Assembly (NCBI RefSeq): GCF_000365425.1
Contig: NZ_AQOV01000001.1
Location: forward strand, 2,604,001-2,668,000
Reading direction: 5' to 3'
Origin: Methylomonas sp. MK1
Lineage (GTDB): Bacteria > Pseudomonadota > Gammaproteobacteria > Methylococcales > Methylomonadaceae
Length of the DNA stretch: 64,000 bases
Shown here: piece by piece, positions 34,869-44,615 of the stretch
How the letters are laid out: each line of letters starts with the position of its first letter
How positions within the stretch are numbered: position 1 is the first letter of the stretch
The notes under the pieces: model-generated
Databases searched by the model: none
What the model was told of the DNA's origin: nothing
What the model saw: the letters and a program-made list of their open reading frames with translations, nothing else
Translations under genes and position numbers: made by a program

Positions 34869-34905
34869 AGCCCGTCAGCCGCCTCTGTGGCTGGTGGGCT
34901 CTTTT
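34869..34905. terminator. Strong terminator hairpin
   Basis: AGCCCGTCAGCC pairs fully (two G-U pairs) with GGCTGGTGGGCT across an eight-base loop and is followed by CTTTTT. It ends the small membrane-protein unit. It lies right at the stop of djlA, so it may serve both directions. Confidence 0.85.
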
Positions 34906-35705
34906 TAAAACCCTCTTGCTTCCCGTATCGTTTCATAGGCTTTCCTGATTTGCTGAGTCTTTTGCTTGGCCATCTGCATCATTTCCTCGGGTAAACCTTT
35001 AGCCACCAACTTGTCTGGATGGTGCTGACTCATCAGGCGCCGATAGGCTTTTTTCACATCGGCATCCTCGGCTGTCGGGGGTATGCCCAACACGGCATAA
35101 GCATCCTCGAATTTTGACAGGCCGGACTTAGCCTGGAACTGTTCGCCGGACTGCTGAAAACGATGCTGCGCCTGTACTTGCCCTTTAATAATTTGATATT
35201 CGAAACGCGATACACCCAGTTGCGCGCAAATATCCAGCAACAGATTTTCTTCCTTGGCATCGTAGACGCCGTCGGCAAAAGCCGCCTGAATCTGGATTTC
35301 CACGAACATTCGCACCAAATGGGTACGGCGATGGCATTCCACCCGGAATTGCCGTAGCACTTCCGCTAACGGAAAATCGACCTGCTTGCCTTGCTGAAAC
35401 AGTTGAACAGCCGCTTCGCGCAGCTCGGGGTTGAGTTCCATATTGTCCATTACCCGTTTCGCCAACCCGATTTCCTCGTTGGAAACCCGGCCATCTGCCT
35501 TGGCGACATGACCCATCACCGCGAAGGTGGCGGTGAAAAAGGCCATTTGCACGCGCTGCTGGTCGCCCGGATTAAATGACTCGCCGGCCATCCCTTCCAT
35601 TCCGGCATCAAACTGATGCCCCACCGACGCACCGAAAATTGCGCCCAACGGTCCGCCCAACATAAATCCAAATGCCCCACCCACCAACTTGCCCAGCCAA
35701 CTCAT
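34905..35705 (-). CDS. djlA: Co-chaperone DjlA
   Basis: This is a 266-aa protein from the ATG of 35703-35705. A Gly-rich N-terminal membrane helix (LVGGAFGFMLGGPLGAIFGA) anchors it in the inner membrane. A TerB-like domain (about residues 60-165) and a C-terminal J domain follow, with the HPD motif in LMSQHHPDKLV. Length and domain order match E. coli DjlA (271 aa), which activates DnaK. It is divergent from purC. Confidence 0.96.
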   Translation of the reverse strand: MSWLGKLVGGAFGFMLGGPLGAIFGASVGHQFDAGMEGMAGESFNPGDQQRVQMAFFTATFAVMGHVAKADGRVSNEEIGLAKRVMDNMELNPELREAAVQLFQQGKQVDFPLAEVLRQFRVECHRRTHLVRMFVEIQIQAAFADGVYDAKEENLLLDICAQLGVSRFEYQIIKGQVQAQHRFQQSGEQFQAKSGLSKFEDAYAVLGIPPTAEDADVKKAYRRLMSQHHPDKLVAKGLPEEMMQMAKQKTQQIRKAYETIREARGF

Positions 35706-35774
35706 GCGTTTCCTATCCTCAACAGGTTTAATGATAAAATTGCAGACACTTTCCACTGACTCCGCACCCGTATT

Positions 35775-36671
35775 ATGAATGCCCCCGCCGCACTTTACGA
35801 ATCCTCTCTGCCGCATTTGAAATTGCTCGGCCGCGGCAAAGTCCGCGACATGTACGAAATAGACGATAAGCATTTGCTGATCGTCACCTCCGACCGGATG
35901 TCGGCGTTCGATGTGATCATGCCCGACCCGATCCCCGGTAAAGGCCGGGTATTGACCCGGGTGAGTAATTTTTGGTTTGAAAAAATGCGCGATATTATTC
36001 CCAATCATTTAAGCAACGATTTGACGCTGGCGGACGTGATTCCCGATTCCGATCTAAGAGCACAAGTGGAAGGCCGAGCCATCATCGTCAAACGTCTGAA
36101 GCCGCTACCAGTCGAAGCCATCGTGCGTGGCTATCTGATCGGTTCCGGCTGGAAAGATTATCAACGTTGCGGAGCAGTGTGCGGCATCGAACTACCCGCC
36201 GGCCTGCAACAAGCGCAACAACTGCCGCAGCCGATTTACACACCGTCCAGCAAAGCCGAAATGGGCACGCATGACGAAAACATCAGCTTCGCCGACACGG
36301 TGGCGTTAATGGGAGAGGAACTGGCGGGCAAAGTGCGCGAGGCCAGCTTGCGGCTATACACGACAGCTGCTGATTACGCTCGCGAGCACGGCATCATCAT
36401 CGCCGATACTAAATTCGAATTTGGCCTGGACGGAGACGGCACACTGTATTTAATCGACGAAGCGTTGACCCCCGATTCATCACGCTTCTGGCCGGTCGAA
36501 CAATATCAAGTCGGCATCAGCCCACCCAGCTTCGATAAGCAGTATCTGCGCGATTACCTGGAAACATTGGATTGGAACAAAACCGCCCCCGGCCCGAAAT
36601 TGCCGGAAGAAGTTAGCAGAAAATGCGCTGAAAAATATCGGGAAGCGGAATTGAAACTGATTGGAAATTGA
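35775..36671 (+). CDS. purC: Phosphoribosylaminoimidazole-succinocarboxamide synthase
   Basis: This is a 298-aa SAICAR synthetase of the longer (fungal/alphaproteobacterial-like) length class. It joins aspartate to CAIR in purine synthesis. Motifs: [15 protein letters not shown] binds [40 protein letters not shown], and [15 protein letters not shown] followed by [15 protein letters not shown]. All are intact. Confidence 0.97.
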   Translation: MNAPAALYESSLPHLKLLGRGKVRDMYEIDDKHLLIVTSDRMSAFDVIMPDPIPGKGRVLTRVSNFWFEKMRDIIPNHLSNDLTLADVIPDSDLRAQVEGRAIIVKRLKPLPVEAIVRGYLIGSGWKDYQRCGAVCGIELPAGLQQAQQLPQPIYTPSSKAEMGTHDENISFADTVALMGEELAGKVREASLRLYTTAADYAREHGIIIADTKFEFGLDGDGTLYLIDEALTPDSSRFWPVEQYQVGISPPSFDKQYLRDYLETLDWNKTAPGPKLPEEVSRKCAEKYREAELKLIGN

Positions 36672-36687
36672 ACTGATCAATCAGGCC

Positions 36688-36714
36688 GCCATCCCGCGGT
36701 AATAGCGGGATGGC
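36688..36714. terminator. Perfect 10-bp stem-loop between convergent genes
   Basis: GCCATCCCGC and GCGGGATGGC pair perfectly around a seven-base loop, between the stops of purC and the sialidase-like gene. There is no T-run on either side, so intrinsic termination is not certain, but the position fits a bidirectional end. Confidence 0.55.
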
Positions 36715-36730
36715 CTTAGATCAATAAAAC

Positions 36731-37975
36731 CTAAATCGGCTGGAATTGATAACCCTGCGCAGTTTGCCAGGACAAATAGAGATTCTCGCCATCGCTCAAC
36801 AGAAAAGCGTCGTCCGCGCTTTCCGCCGATTTACCGACGACTTCGGGTTTCGACCAACTCAGTCCGCCATCATTAGACTTAATCAACTGCAACAGATTAT
36901 GGCTGCCGTCGAATTCCGACCAAACCACTGCTACTTGTTCGCCCTTGGCAAACACGTTGGGATGTTTGGCACCTTGATTGCCAAAACGGTAGGCCGGCGA
37001 ATAACTTAGACCGCCATCCTTGGAGTGGCCGTAAAACAAGCCTTGTTTATCAGCGGCTCCGCTGAACCATACCGAATGGTAAACGCCATTGTCGGCAATT
37101 GACAGGGCCGGACCATGATGCGGACAGGCGTCGATTTTCCAGTTTTCTTGGCTGACGCGCTGCACAGCTCCCGGCGTGTGCCAATCCTTAAATTTAACCA
37201 ATGCATGATCGCGGATATTGCCGTCATAAACATGCCGCCACAGCACCACCGGCAAATTGTCGGCATCTATTTCCACTCCCAAGCGGCAGCATTCACAGCT
37301 ATGCGGTGCAACGATCTTGTTGGGATAAAAGCTTTTACCGCCATTGTCCGACCAGGCGTAATACACAGCAGTACCTGCAAACTCTTGCTTGGCTGCCTTG
37401 GCTTTTTCTTTATCGCGTGCGTCCAGCCAAGCGACGAAAATCTCACCATTCTTCCCCACCGCCAAGGCATCGAAGCGGTGACCGATCACATCCGGATTGT
37501 CATTAACCGTAATGGGCGTGGAAAAACTTTTCCCGCGATCCGTCGAACGACTGAAACGAATATGGCCGGTATGGCGTTTTTCCAGGTTCTGGGTCCAGGT
37601 TAGGTAGAGATTACCTTGCGCATCGAGTTTGATTTTTGGCCGGTATTCGCCACGCGCGGCAATCGACTCCGGCTCCGCATTTACCGCAACCGGTGCGGAA
37701 AAGCTCGCACCTTTATCGGTAGACGATTGCACATAGATATGATCGCGAACTACCCAAGCCAACCACAGCACACCGCTATTGTCGAAAGTCGCGGTGACCG
37801 TCTCGGAACATCCTATGGCCGGACTGGTTTGCAGATCAGTGCATAGCGCTTTTTTGTCGGCATGCTGTTCGTGCTTAGCCGACTCAGCGCCTTGCTGGAT
37901 TGTAACCGGCTCGTTGGCACATGCGGTCAAAATCAACGAGGTAATCATTGCCAAAGGGAGTTGAAATTTCATCAT
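36731..37975 (-). CDS. Sialidase-like (BNR-repeat) lipoprotein with cysteine/histidine motifs
   Basis: This is a 414-aa protein with a lipoprotein signal ending LILTAC. Several Asp-box/BNR units of a six-bladed propeller are visible: SSTDKGASFSAP, SRSTDRGKSFSTP, AWSDNGGKSFYP, GHSKDGGLSYSP and KSNDGGLSWSKP. Two motifs are atypical for sialidases: SCECCRLG and DACPHHGPALS, in the middle blades. Their Cys and His could bind a metal or cofactor, or form disulfides. The catalytic Arg triad of true sialidases was not confirmed. It follows a TonB-dependent receptor gene by 135 bases, which suggests a shared role in uptake of a ligand. Confidence 0.8.
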   Translation of the reverse strand: MMKFQLPLAMITSLILTACANEPVTIQQGAESAKHEQHADKKALCTDLQTSPAIGCSETVTATFDNSGVLWLAWVVRDHIYVQSSTDKGASFSAPVAVNAEPESIAARGEYRPKIKLDAQGNLYLTWTQNLEKRHTGHIRFSRSTDRGKSFSTPITVNDNPDVIGHRFDALAVGKNGEIFVAWLDARDKEKAKAAKQEFAGTAVYYAWSDNGGKSFYPNKIVAPHSCECCRLGVEIDADNLPVVLWRHVYDGNIRDHALVKFKDWHTPGAVQRVSQENWKIDACPHHGPALSIADNGVYHSVWFSGAADKQGLFYGHSKDGGLSYSPAYRFGNQGAKHPNVFAKGEQVAVVWSEFDGSHNLLQLIKSNDGGLSWSKPEVVGKSAESADDAFLLSDGENLYLSWQTAQGYQFQPI

Positions 37976-38058
37976 CGTCTTTTAGTAGGCACCCGGAAAG
38001 TTACGAACATTTTTACCCGTTTGACAGGATAAAATTAAACTGTGTTATTTGACGCACA

Positions 38059-38091
38059 GCAAGGATATGACGCACTCTGTCGTATCCTTGC
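38059..38091. terminator. 13-bp stem-loop after the TonB-receptor gene
   Basis: GCAAGGATATGAC pairs with GTCGTATCCTTGC (one G-U) across a seven-base loop, 19 bases past the receptor stop. There is no T-run. It may partly terminate or protect the receptor transcript and separate it from the lipoprotein gene. Confidence 0.45.
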
Positions 38092-38110
38092 AGATACATT
38101 CAATACCCGA

Positions 38111-40540
38111 TTAATAGTTAAATTTCAATTCCGCGATATAGGTGCGCTGCGGAAACACGTGGAACAGCCAATATTTTTCGTTGGTGATATTGTCGATACC
38201 CGCCGAAAGCGTCAGTTGCTTGGTCAGTTGATATTTGGCACGGGTATCCACAACGAAAAACGCGCTACCGGTACCGGTGTAGGTATCCGGATTGACGTCG
38301 CTGTTATCGATTTGTCCATATTGCTGACTGCTATAGCGTCCGCTGATAGAGGACGTAAAATCCTTAGTCACATGGTATGTGGCCGTGGCACTGGCCCGCC
38401 ACTCCGGCACTCTAGGCTGATACTTGCCAACCGAAGCCGGCAACGCCGCATTTTTATCGATACGCGAGTTCGCCCAAGTCACGTTACCCGCCAAATCCAG
38501 GCCATCGATAACGACATTACTGTGTTCACCGGAAAACTCCCAACCATAGGTACTGATTTGGTCGATGTTCTGAGCGTACGATAAGCTCGAGTTAGTGGAT
38601 GGACTGAAAGTCGTTTGACTGTAGATGGCGTCGTAAACCTTCTCGTGAAACAAGCTTAAGCGCAATGAACCTTCGCTCAGAAAATATTGCGCGGAAAGCT
38701 CGGAGGAAAGCGCTTCTTCGGGCTTCAGCGTTGGATTGGGGTTAACAATATTTGCAGTGCCTCCGGAACCCACGTTCGTACCCTGAAACAGTTCGGTCAC
38801 CGTTGGGAAACGGTAAGCCTGAGCAATAGAGCTGGTAATTTTCCAGCTATCGGTCGGCTTCCAGGCCAGCGATGCTTTTGGCGAAAATCTTAAATCGCTA
38901 CGGTTGGATTGATTGATCGTTCTGCCGTTGGAACCGGTATTGGTCCCATCAAAGGCATTCCAGTTCTCCAGACGCCCACCCAAGGTCAACGTCCAATCGG
39001 GATCGAATGTCCATGCGTCTTGAATCCAGATAGCATTGGTTTCGGTCTTGCCTTGTGAATTGGTGAATAAACTATCCTTGCCGCCATATAACCAATTAGA
39101 CGTGTTGTATTGCTGATTATTTAACTCGTAAAAATCGTGATGATAACCAAAGCTCACATGGTGAGGCCCCCATGCCGACTCAGGACGCCAGATACCCTTG
39201 GCATCAACGGTATGCCAACCGGTGTCGTTTAGACTGGTAATTCTACCGGCGCCGCCGGCATCTGCTCGATTCGGGGCAACTGTCGGAGCTCTTTGCTCAT
39301 CCTGACCGTAATTGATCACGCTACCTGTTAATTCCCAATCGAAAATACCACCCGTGTTTGATTTTAGCGCCATGCCGTGCGACCAATGCATTTGTTGATA
39401 GTCATTTTGCGCAAATGATGGAGAGTCAAGATTATAAGTTTTACCTCCAAAACTCGCATAGCCACTATTAACCGGCAATCCCGTAACTGCATTGTTCAAA
39501 TAACTTTTAAACCCGCCACTTTCATCGTTTTGCCAAAGTCCAAGTGTATAGGTAGCCTTCAATGTCGGCGTGATATCGTAGGCCAGCTTCCATTTAAAAT
39601 TGTCTTGTACGGTATGCCTGATATTACCTTCCCCAATCGCTGAGTACGGGACATTCGTCCTATCAAGATCTCCAACAGCGCCCATTACCGGAGTAATTGC
39701 GGTTCCCACTGGAAGAGCTGCAATTTGCGCATTGCTTAGAGGGGCAGTTGGACTTCTGGTACTGTTGTATGTACCCGTAGGCACAAGATAAGAATACGTG
39801 ACCGGCTGACTATGCGCATCCAAATGACTGACATCAAAGCGCCAGGAAAAATCGCCGTGTCGGCTACCTAGATTTGCCGTGTATTGTTGCGAATCATAGA
39901 CGTCTGTATGGCCGTACACATCGTATTCCTGCCACGCCGACTGTACGCCGCCGCCGGCCTCGAATTTCTCGGGCATCCGCGTCGTAATATCAATAACACC
40001 ACCGATCGAGTTACCGCCGTAGGCTGCGGAAAACGGTCCGTACATCACATCAACCCGTTCGATTTCCGATGGCGATACCATATTCCAGCGCGGAGAACCG
40101 GTCATGCCGTTGTTATTGCCCAGTAGCGACGACAGCAAAATGCCGTCGGCATAAATTAAGCTGCGCGCGCTGGAACCGGTCCCGGAAGTACGCATCGACA
40201 CCGGCATTTCCTTGTCACCAATATAACGTTTGCGCACCAGAATATTAGGTAGATACTTGATCGCATCCTCGGTGTTCATCACGTTGATGGTATCTTCCAT
40301 CTTCTCGCGGGTAACGCTTTCGGTCACAGCAGGCAATTTATATTTTTCTGTAGTCGTTTGCGTAGCGGCTTTTCCGCCTTCGGCAGTAACAGTCATTTCC
40401 GGCAATACTGCGGTTTGATTGCTACCGGTTTTGTTGTCCGGCTTGCCATCTTCAGTCGCCGAGGCTCCGGGTAACACAGTGAGCAGCATCGCTCCCAATA
40501 AACAGGGCTTGGCGCTAAGTTTGATTTTTGCGTGTTTCAT
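38111..40540 (-). CDS. TonB-dependent outer-membrane receptor
   Basis: This 809-aa protein has a signal peptide (cleavage after about residue 28, GASA). A plug domain (about 60-200) includes VTREKMEDTINVMNTEDAI, RSLIYADGILLSSLLG and the usual VDVMYGPFSAAYGGNSIGG. A long beta-barrel ends in the aromatic AELKFNY. Barrel repeats such as WKPTDSWKITSSIAQAYRFP and LKPEEALSSELSAQYFL are typical of metal-complex or cofactor receptors. The substrate is unknown. The neighbouring lipoprotein probably works with it. Confidence 0.93.
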   Translation of the reverse strand: MKHAKIKLSAKPCLLGAMLLTVLPGASATEDGKPDNKTGSNQTAVLPEMTVTAEGGKAATQTTTEKYKLPAVTESVTREKMEDTINVMNTEDAIKYLPNILVRKRYIGDKEMPVSMRTSGTGSSARSLIYADGILLSSLLGNNNGMTGSPRWNMVSPSEIERVDVMYGPFSAAYGGNSIGGVIDITTRMPEKFEAGGGVQSAWQEYDVYGHTDVYDSQQYTANLGSRHGDFSWRFDVSHLDAHSQPVTYSYLVPTGTYNSTRSPTAPLSNAQIAALPVGTAITPVMGAVGDLDRTNVPYSAIGEGNIRHTVQDNFKWKLAYDITPTLKATYTLGLWQNDESGGFKSYLNNAVTGLPVNSGYASFGGKTYNLDSPSFAQNDYQQMHWSHGMALKSNTGGIFDWELTGSVINYGQDEQRAPTVAPNRADAGGAGRITSLNDTGWHTVDAKGIWRPESAWGPHHVSFGYHHDFYELNNQQYNTSNWLYGGKDSLFTNSQGKTETNAIWIQDAWTFDPDWTLTLGGRLENWNAFDGTNTGSNGRTINQSNRSDLRFSPKASLAWKPTDSWKITSSIAQAYRFPTVTELFQGTNVGSGGTANIVNPNPTLKPEEALSSELSAQYFLSEGSLRLSLFHEKVYDAIYSQTTFSPSTNSSLSYAQNIDQISTYGWEFSGEHSNVVIDGLDLAGNVTWANSRIDKNAALPASVGKYQPRVPEWRASATATYHVTKDFTSSISGRYSSQQYGQIDNSDVNPDTYTGTGSAFFVVDTRAKYQLTKQLTLSAGIDNITNEKYWLFHVFPQRTYIAELKFNY

Positions 40541-40955
40541 AGGTTAAAAAATTGCGAAGGCATGCGATTTGTTATTACTAAGGGCTAATTGTCGGCAAAA
40601 GCGCTATTTAAAACACCAAGGGTTTCGGGTGATCTCACACACTTTAAAACAACCATTTGTAGACTCAAGCAATTTTCAACCCTAAATACAATTATGCTTT
40701 TTTATCAATCAATTAATACAATCCACCATCAAATACGCTACTCAAATAACCCATTTATGTGGCAAATGCCTCATGTGAAATAAGCCATATAACACAGTTT
40801 ATTTTATTCACTCCCGCCATACCCTCTGTTTTGGCGCTTAACCTTAAAACCTCAGCAACACATCAGGTAGCAACTGGAACCGGCCTCGCCCCCAAAACAA
40901 AAAACCCTTGCCAGCTTTAGCCGACAAGGGTTTTCAGAGACTAAGCAAGCAATAC
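40541..40955. promoter_or_regulatory. A+T-rich upstream region of the TonB receptor
   Basis: These 415 bases contain no gene. The part up to about 40810 is clearly A+T-rich and should hold the receptor promoter. I see no convincing Fur box or riboswitch. The terminator of the glycosyltransferase gene lies at its far end. Confidence 0.4.
40895..40934 (-). terminator. Rho-independent terminator of the GH17-GT2 gene
   Basis: Read on the minus strand, AAAACCCTTG and CAAGGGTTTT pair across a 14-base loop and run into TTTTTTGTTTTG. It follows the stop of the glycosyltransferase by 21 bases. Confidence 0.85.
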
Positions 40956-43757
40956 TTATTCGTCCGCGTCTAATTCATCGGCGGAGAGTTTTTTGCCCGG
41001 AAAATAATTAGGCGCAACGCTAATCAGAATCGTCAGCAATGTGGCGACATAAGGCACTGACTGCACCGCCAATACCGCCATCCACAGCCGGCCGCTCAAG
41101 TTATCGAAGTGCTCGATGGAGCGCATCGCCAGAATACCGGCGACGAGTAAGGTCAGCAGTAACAACTCCTGCCAAATGATCAACAACCCAGCCACCAACG
41201 GCCCTTGTTGCTCGTATTTTGGCGTGCGCATGAAGGGCTTGCCGGAGGTGAACAACCCCTGCAAGGTACCGCGAGCCACCGTGTGTGTAAGCGACAAACC
41301 CGCCAGCGCCGCACCTAAGGCATGCAACATCGAGCAAGCCACCCGCGCTTTGTACAACCACAAACCGCGCAAGATTTTGAATGCAAACAAGCCTATGGTC
41401 GGCAACAAGAACGCGTTTACCGGCAGTTCGCTGTGAATAGGATCCGACACGATCAGTGCGGTCAATATCAAACTGGTCCCGGTAAACAACAACGCCAACG
41501 CATCGGAAAACCAGGGCAACCAACCGGCCACAAAGTAATAACGCTGCGCGGAGGTAAGCGAAGACTTTTTGTTAGGCAAGAAATGCCGCCAATGCTTTTT
41601 GATGATCTGCATAGCGCCGTATACCCAGCGGAAACGCTGCGTCATATAGCCGGAGAAGGTGTCCGGCATCAGACCGCGACCAAAAGACTCCTTGCAGTAC
41701 ACCGAATCGTAACCGGCTTCGTAAAGACGTAGACCCAATTCGCTATCCTCGCAGATACACCATTCGCCCCACGGACCGACTTTGTCGAAGGCCGACTTGC
41801 GGACCATGGTCATCGTGCCATGCTGGATGATGGCATTGAATTCGTTACGCTGCACCATGCCGATATTAAAGAAGCCGGCATACTCCCAGTAGCAAATATC
41901 CTTGAAAGTACTTTGACCGGAATCGCGATAATCCTGCGGAGACTGCACAAAGCCGACATTTTCCTGGTCGAAATACGGCACCATCGCTTTCAACCAATCC
42001 GGGCTCAAGATGTAATCGCTATCGATCACTGCGATGATTTCTGCGTCTTCGGCGGTATTGGTCAACGCATAATTGATCGCACCGGCTTTGTAACCTGGCC
42101 AATTATCCAAATGGAAGAAGCGGAATTTCGGGCCAAGGCGGTCGCAATCGTCACGCACCGGTTGCCAAACTGTCGGATCCTTGGTGTTGTTATCCATCAC
42201 CAATACTTCGTAGTTCGGATAGTCGACCTTAGCCAACGCATTCAGGGTTTTGCGCACCATTTCCGGTGGCTCGTTATGAATCGGCAAGTGAATGGACACT
42301 TTCGGATAACGAAAATCCGCCGAAGGTGTTAACGGCGTAAACGTCCGCCGGCCTTTTCTATGCCAAATAACTTCGGAAATCTCCAGACTCTCCGTTAACA
42401 ACACCAGAATAGCCATGGCCTGCATCATCAGCAAAATGGCCCAGAACACCACCGAAAAGCTGGTCTGATATTGCGCTGCCGCGATTGACGCCGACCAGAA
42501 CAAGACCGAGGCCGCCAAGTTGGCAACGATACCGAAGAAAAATTTGCCCGGCAGCTTCAGACTCTTACGAGTGAACAAGAAGGCCGCCATCAAGATAATA
42601 CTGAGTACCGCAGCCCCACTGGCCCAGTTGCGCCAGGTCGGGTTTGCTAAGACATCGCCTTCCATCGGGAATTTCGGCTGCCGGTCGGCATTGAATAAGC
42701 CCCAATAAGCACCGGCGGTACCTTCCAGCTTGATCTTCCAAGGCTGGTCAAACGCTTCGACCACGTAATAAATCACGTTTTCCGCCGTCGCCCGGTTCAG
42801 GAACTCCCGTAAGAATTTGGCTTGATTCGCCAACGATGCGCTGGCGGCTTTTTGCGGCGGACCGTCCGACGGCCAACCCACCTCGGTGATCACGATGGTT
42901 TTGTTGGGATAAAGCTGTTGCAATTCGTAGTAACGCTTAAAGACATATTCGACAGCGTTTTCGCCTTCCGCGCCTTGCGGCAAGTCAACCGGCACACCTT
43001 CCCAGTAAGGCAGTATGTGCACGGCTATGTAATCGACTTCCGCCGCTAGTGCCGGATTGGCAACCCAAATATCCCAAGTTTCAGCAGTACTGACGGGTTT
43101 CCAAGTGCGCTTTTTCACTTCACGAATGTATTCGATCAGTTCATTGGCTTTGCCGGCCACCTCGGCTTTAACGTCTGCCTCAATTTTCAGTTGCAAATCT
43201 TGTTCGCTCATTGAGCCAGAAAATTCTTGACGAACTTTCTGCGCGATGGGGCCACTAACCTTGTTTCTGTAACGCAACAAGGATTCGTTACCAACCAGCG
43301 TGCGGACAATAGTTTTTGGATATTGATTGGTTAGATTGATCAGACTTTCGACTTCGCGCTGATTTTTATCCAGCCGCTTCTGCGTGTTCTCTAACTTTTT
43401 TTGCGGATCGTCCTCGGAGCTGTCGTCATCAACCAAATCCACCCAACACCCCATCGCCAGGTTGATCGCATTCTTGGCCGTCAACTCAGGAACAACCTCC
43501 ATGCCCTCCAACGAGGTATAAGTTCTTATCGAATGGGCTTTACCGGACAACAACTCCAGATCGGATTGAATTTGCTCCCTGGTGGGAAATACGCCGTCCG
43601 CAGGATTGAAATCGCGGCCCTTGGGATTAAAGGTCACCCCCATCATGGTATCGCTCCAGGATGGCAGTTTTAACGGGTTATTGACGTAAGACCAGATACC
43701 CAGGTTGATGACAACCAGTAGCACCAAGGTGAAAAATGTGGCAATTTTGGCTTTCAT
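40956..43757 (-). CDS. GH17-GT2 fusion, probable beta-glucan synthase/remodeller
   Basis: From the ATG at 43757 the protein has 933 aa and begins with a membrane helix (ATFFTLVLLVVINLGIW). An earlier ATG at 43913 would add 52 residues. Residues about 40-390 form a periplasmic family-17 glycoside hydrolase-like domain with both catalytic glutamates, VGNES (158) and TEVGWPS (292). It is interrupted by a charged coiled-coil-like insert (KKLENTQKRLDKNQREV). After two helices comes a family-2 glycosyltransferase with DSDY, CEDSELGLR and QRFRW, then several helices. The layout resembles beta-1,3/1,6-glucan synthases such as NdvB/NdvC-type enzymes. No PilZ domain is seen. Confidence 0.9.
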   Translation of the reverse strand: MKAKIATFFTLVLLVVINLGIWSYVNNPLKLPSWSDTMMGVTFNPKGRDFNPADGVFPTREQIQSDLELLSGKAHSIRTYTSLEGMEVVPELTAKNAINLAMGCWVDLVDDDSSEDDPQKKLENTQKRLDKNQREVESLINLTNQYPKTIVRTLVGNESLLRYRNKVSGPIAQKVRQEFSGSMSEQDLQLKIEADVKAEVAGKANELIEYIREVKKRTWKPVSTAETWDIWVANPALAAEVDYIAVHILPYWEGVPVDLPQGAEGENAVEYVFKRYYELQQLYPNKTIVITEVGWPSDGPPQKAASASLANQAKFLREFLNRATAENVIYYVVEAFDQPWKIKLEGTAGAYWGLFNADRQPKFPMEGDVLANPTWRNWASGAAVLSIILMAAFLFTRKSLKLPGKFFFGIVANLAASVLFWSASIAAAQYQTSFSVVFWAILLMMQAMAILVLLTESLEISEVIWHRKGRRTFTPLTPSADFRYPKVSIHLPIHNEPPEMVRKTLNALAKVDYPNYEVLVMDNNTKDPTVWQPVRDDCDRLGPKFRFFHLDNWPGYKAGAINYALTNTAEDAEIIAVIDSDYILSPDWLKAMVPYFDQENVGFVQSPQDYRDSGQSTFKDICYWEYAGFFNIGMVQRNEFNAIIQHGTMTMVRKSAFDKVGPWGEWCICEDSELGLRLYEAGYDSVYCKESFGRGLMPDTFSGYMTQRFRWVYGAMQIIKKHWRHFLPNKKSSLTSAQRYYFVAGWLPWFSDALALLFTGTSLILTALIVSDPIHSELPVNAFLLPTIGLFAFKILRGLWLYKARVACSMLHALGAALAGLSLTHTVARGTLQGLFTSGKPFMRTPKYEQQGPLVAGLLIIWQELLLLTLLVAGILAMRSIEHFDNLSGRLWMAVLAVQSVPYVATLLTILISVAPNYFPGKKLSADELDADE

Positions 43758-44061
43758 TTCGACAGAAAGACTCCGCGTTAGAGGGTTATTAGAATCAGTA
43801 TTTTTATAGTTTTTTACGGCATTACGCAGCCATTCCGTCGGCAAATTAAAATGCGTTTGTACGGTATCTGATTTCGACAGAGCGCCTGGCGCGTGTCTAA
43901 GCGGGCCACGCATTCCTGTCAGGTAACAGATTTACCAACAAAACACAGCGGCATTTAGGAACCCGCCCAAGGGCAAACCCCGGCGACGCTCAAACCGGTA
44001 AAGAGCCGGTATTGAATGTCGCCACGCTTAGCTCAACCTTAAGCAGGTTGCGGGAAAACTT

Positions 44062-44259
44062 TTACTTCAATGAAAGGGTTTCTACGCGGCCTTTCATTTC
44101 AATATTAAGTTTGTCTTCTTTAGCCAGCCAACCGATAGCTCGCTGTACGTCGTTCTTACCCAAGCCGGTTTCGGTTGTGACTTTATTAACGCTAGCTTCG
44201 CCATGCGTATGCAAATATTGCCAGACTGCTCCAGCTGCTTCGCCAATTGTATCCACCAT
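44062..44259 (-). CDS. DUF2582-type winged-helix protein
   Basis: This is a 65-aa protein with a single small winged helix: IGEAAGAVWQYLHTHGEASV, VTTETGLGKNDVQRAIGWLA, then a wing. It matches the short DUF2582 family in length and pattern. It is probably a DNA-binding or protein-interaction module. It lies between minE and the GH17-GT2 gene on the same strand and may be co-expressed with either. Confidence 0.82.
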   Translation of the reverse strand: MVDTIGEAAGAVWQYLHTHGEASVNKVTTETGLGKNDVQRAIGWLAKEDKLNIEMKGRVETLSLK

Positions 44260-44360
44260 TTCAACTCCTCATCATTTAAACAACAAAAAAAATCGGGGGG
44301 TTTTAGTCGTGCTATCCAGCCTCACGCGGCATAAGCCGCAGCAAAAACCAGTCAGCACAA

Positions 44361-44615
44361 CTAACGCTCATCAGGCAGCACAATATTAAGTTCCAGGGTT
44401 TCCTGGTTTCCATCCTGTTCAAAATTAACGGTAATGGCATCCTGCCCGACATTGACATATTTACGGATCACCGCCAACAATTCTTGTTGCAACTCGGGCA
44501 AATAGGACGGCTGATTTCTGGATGCGCGCTCATGCGCGACCAGAATTTGCAATCTTTCCTTGGCCAGCGATGCCGTATTGGTTTTCGAGGATCTGAAATA
44601 ATCTAAGAGACTCAT
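44361..44615 (-). CDS. minE: Cell division topological specificity factor MinE
   Basis: This is an 84-aa protein with the ATG at 44613-44615 overlapping the minD stop (TGATG). The N-terminal amphipathic stretch SLLDYFRS binds membrane, ERLQILVAHERA contacts MinD and stimulates its ATPase, and the C-terminal beta part forms the dimer. It drives the pole-to-pole oscillation of MinCD. Confidence 0.97.
   Translation of the reverse strand: MSLLDYFRSSKTNTASLAKERLQILVAHERASRNQPSYLPELQQELLAVIRKYVNVGQDAITVNFEQDGNQETLELNIVLPDER

Noticed and set aside
43930..44010. GGGCAAACC...GACGC...AAACC string resembling a c-di-GMP-I riboswitch near the glycan synthase
   Set aside because: It is on the plus strand, opposite to the neighbouring genes, and lacks the tetraloop-bearing stem between the two conserved blocks.
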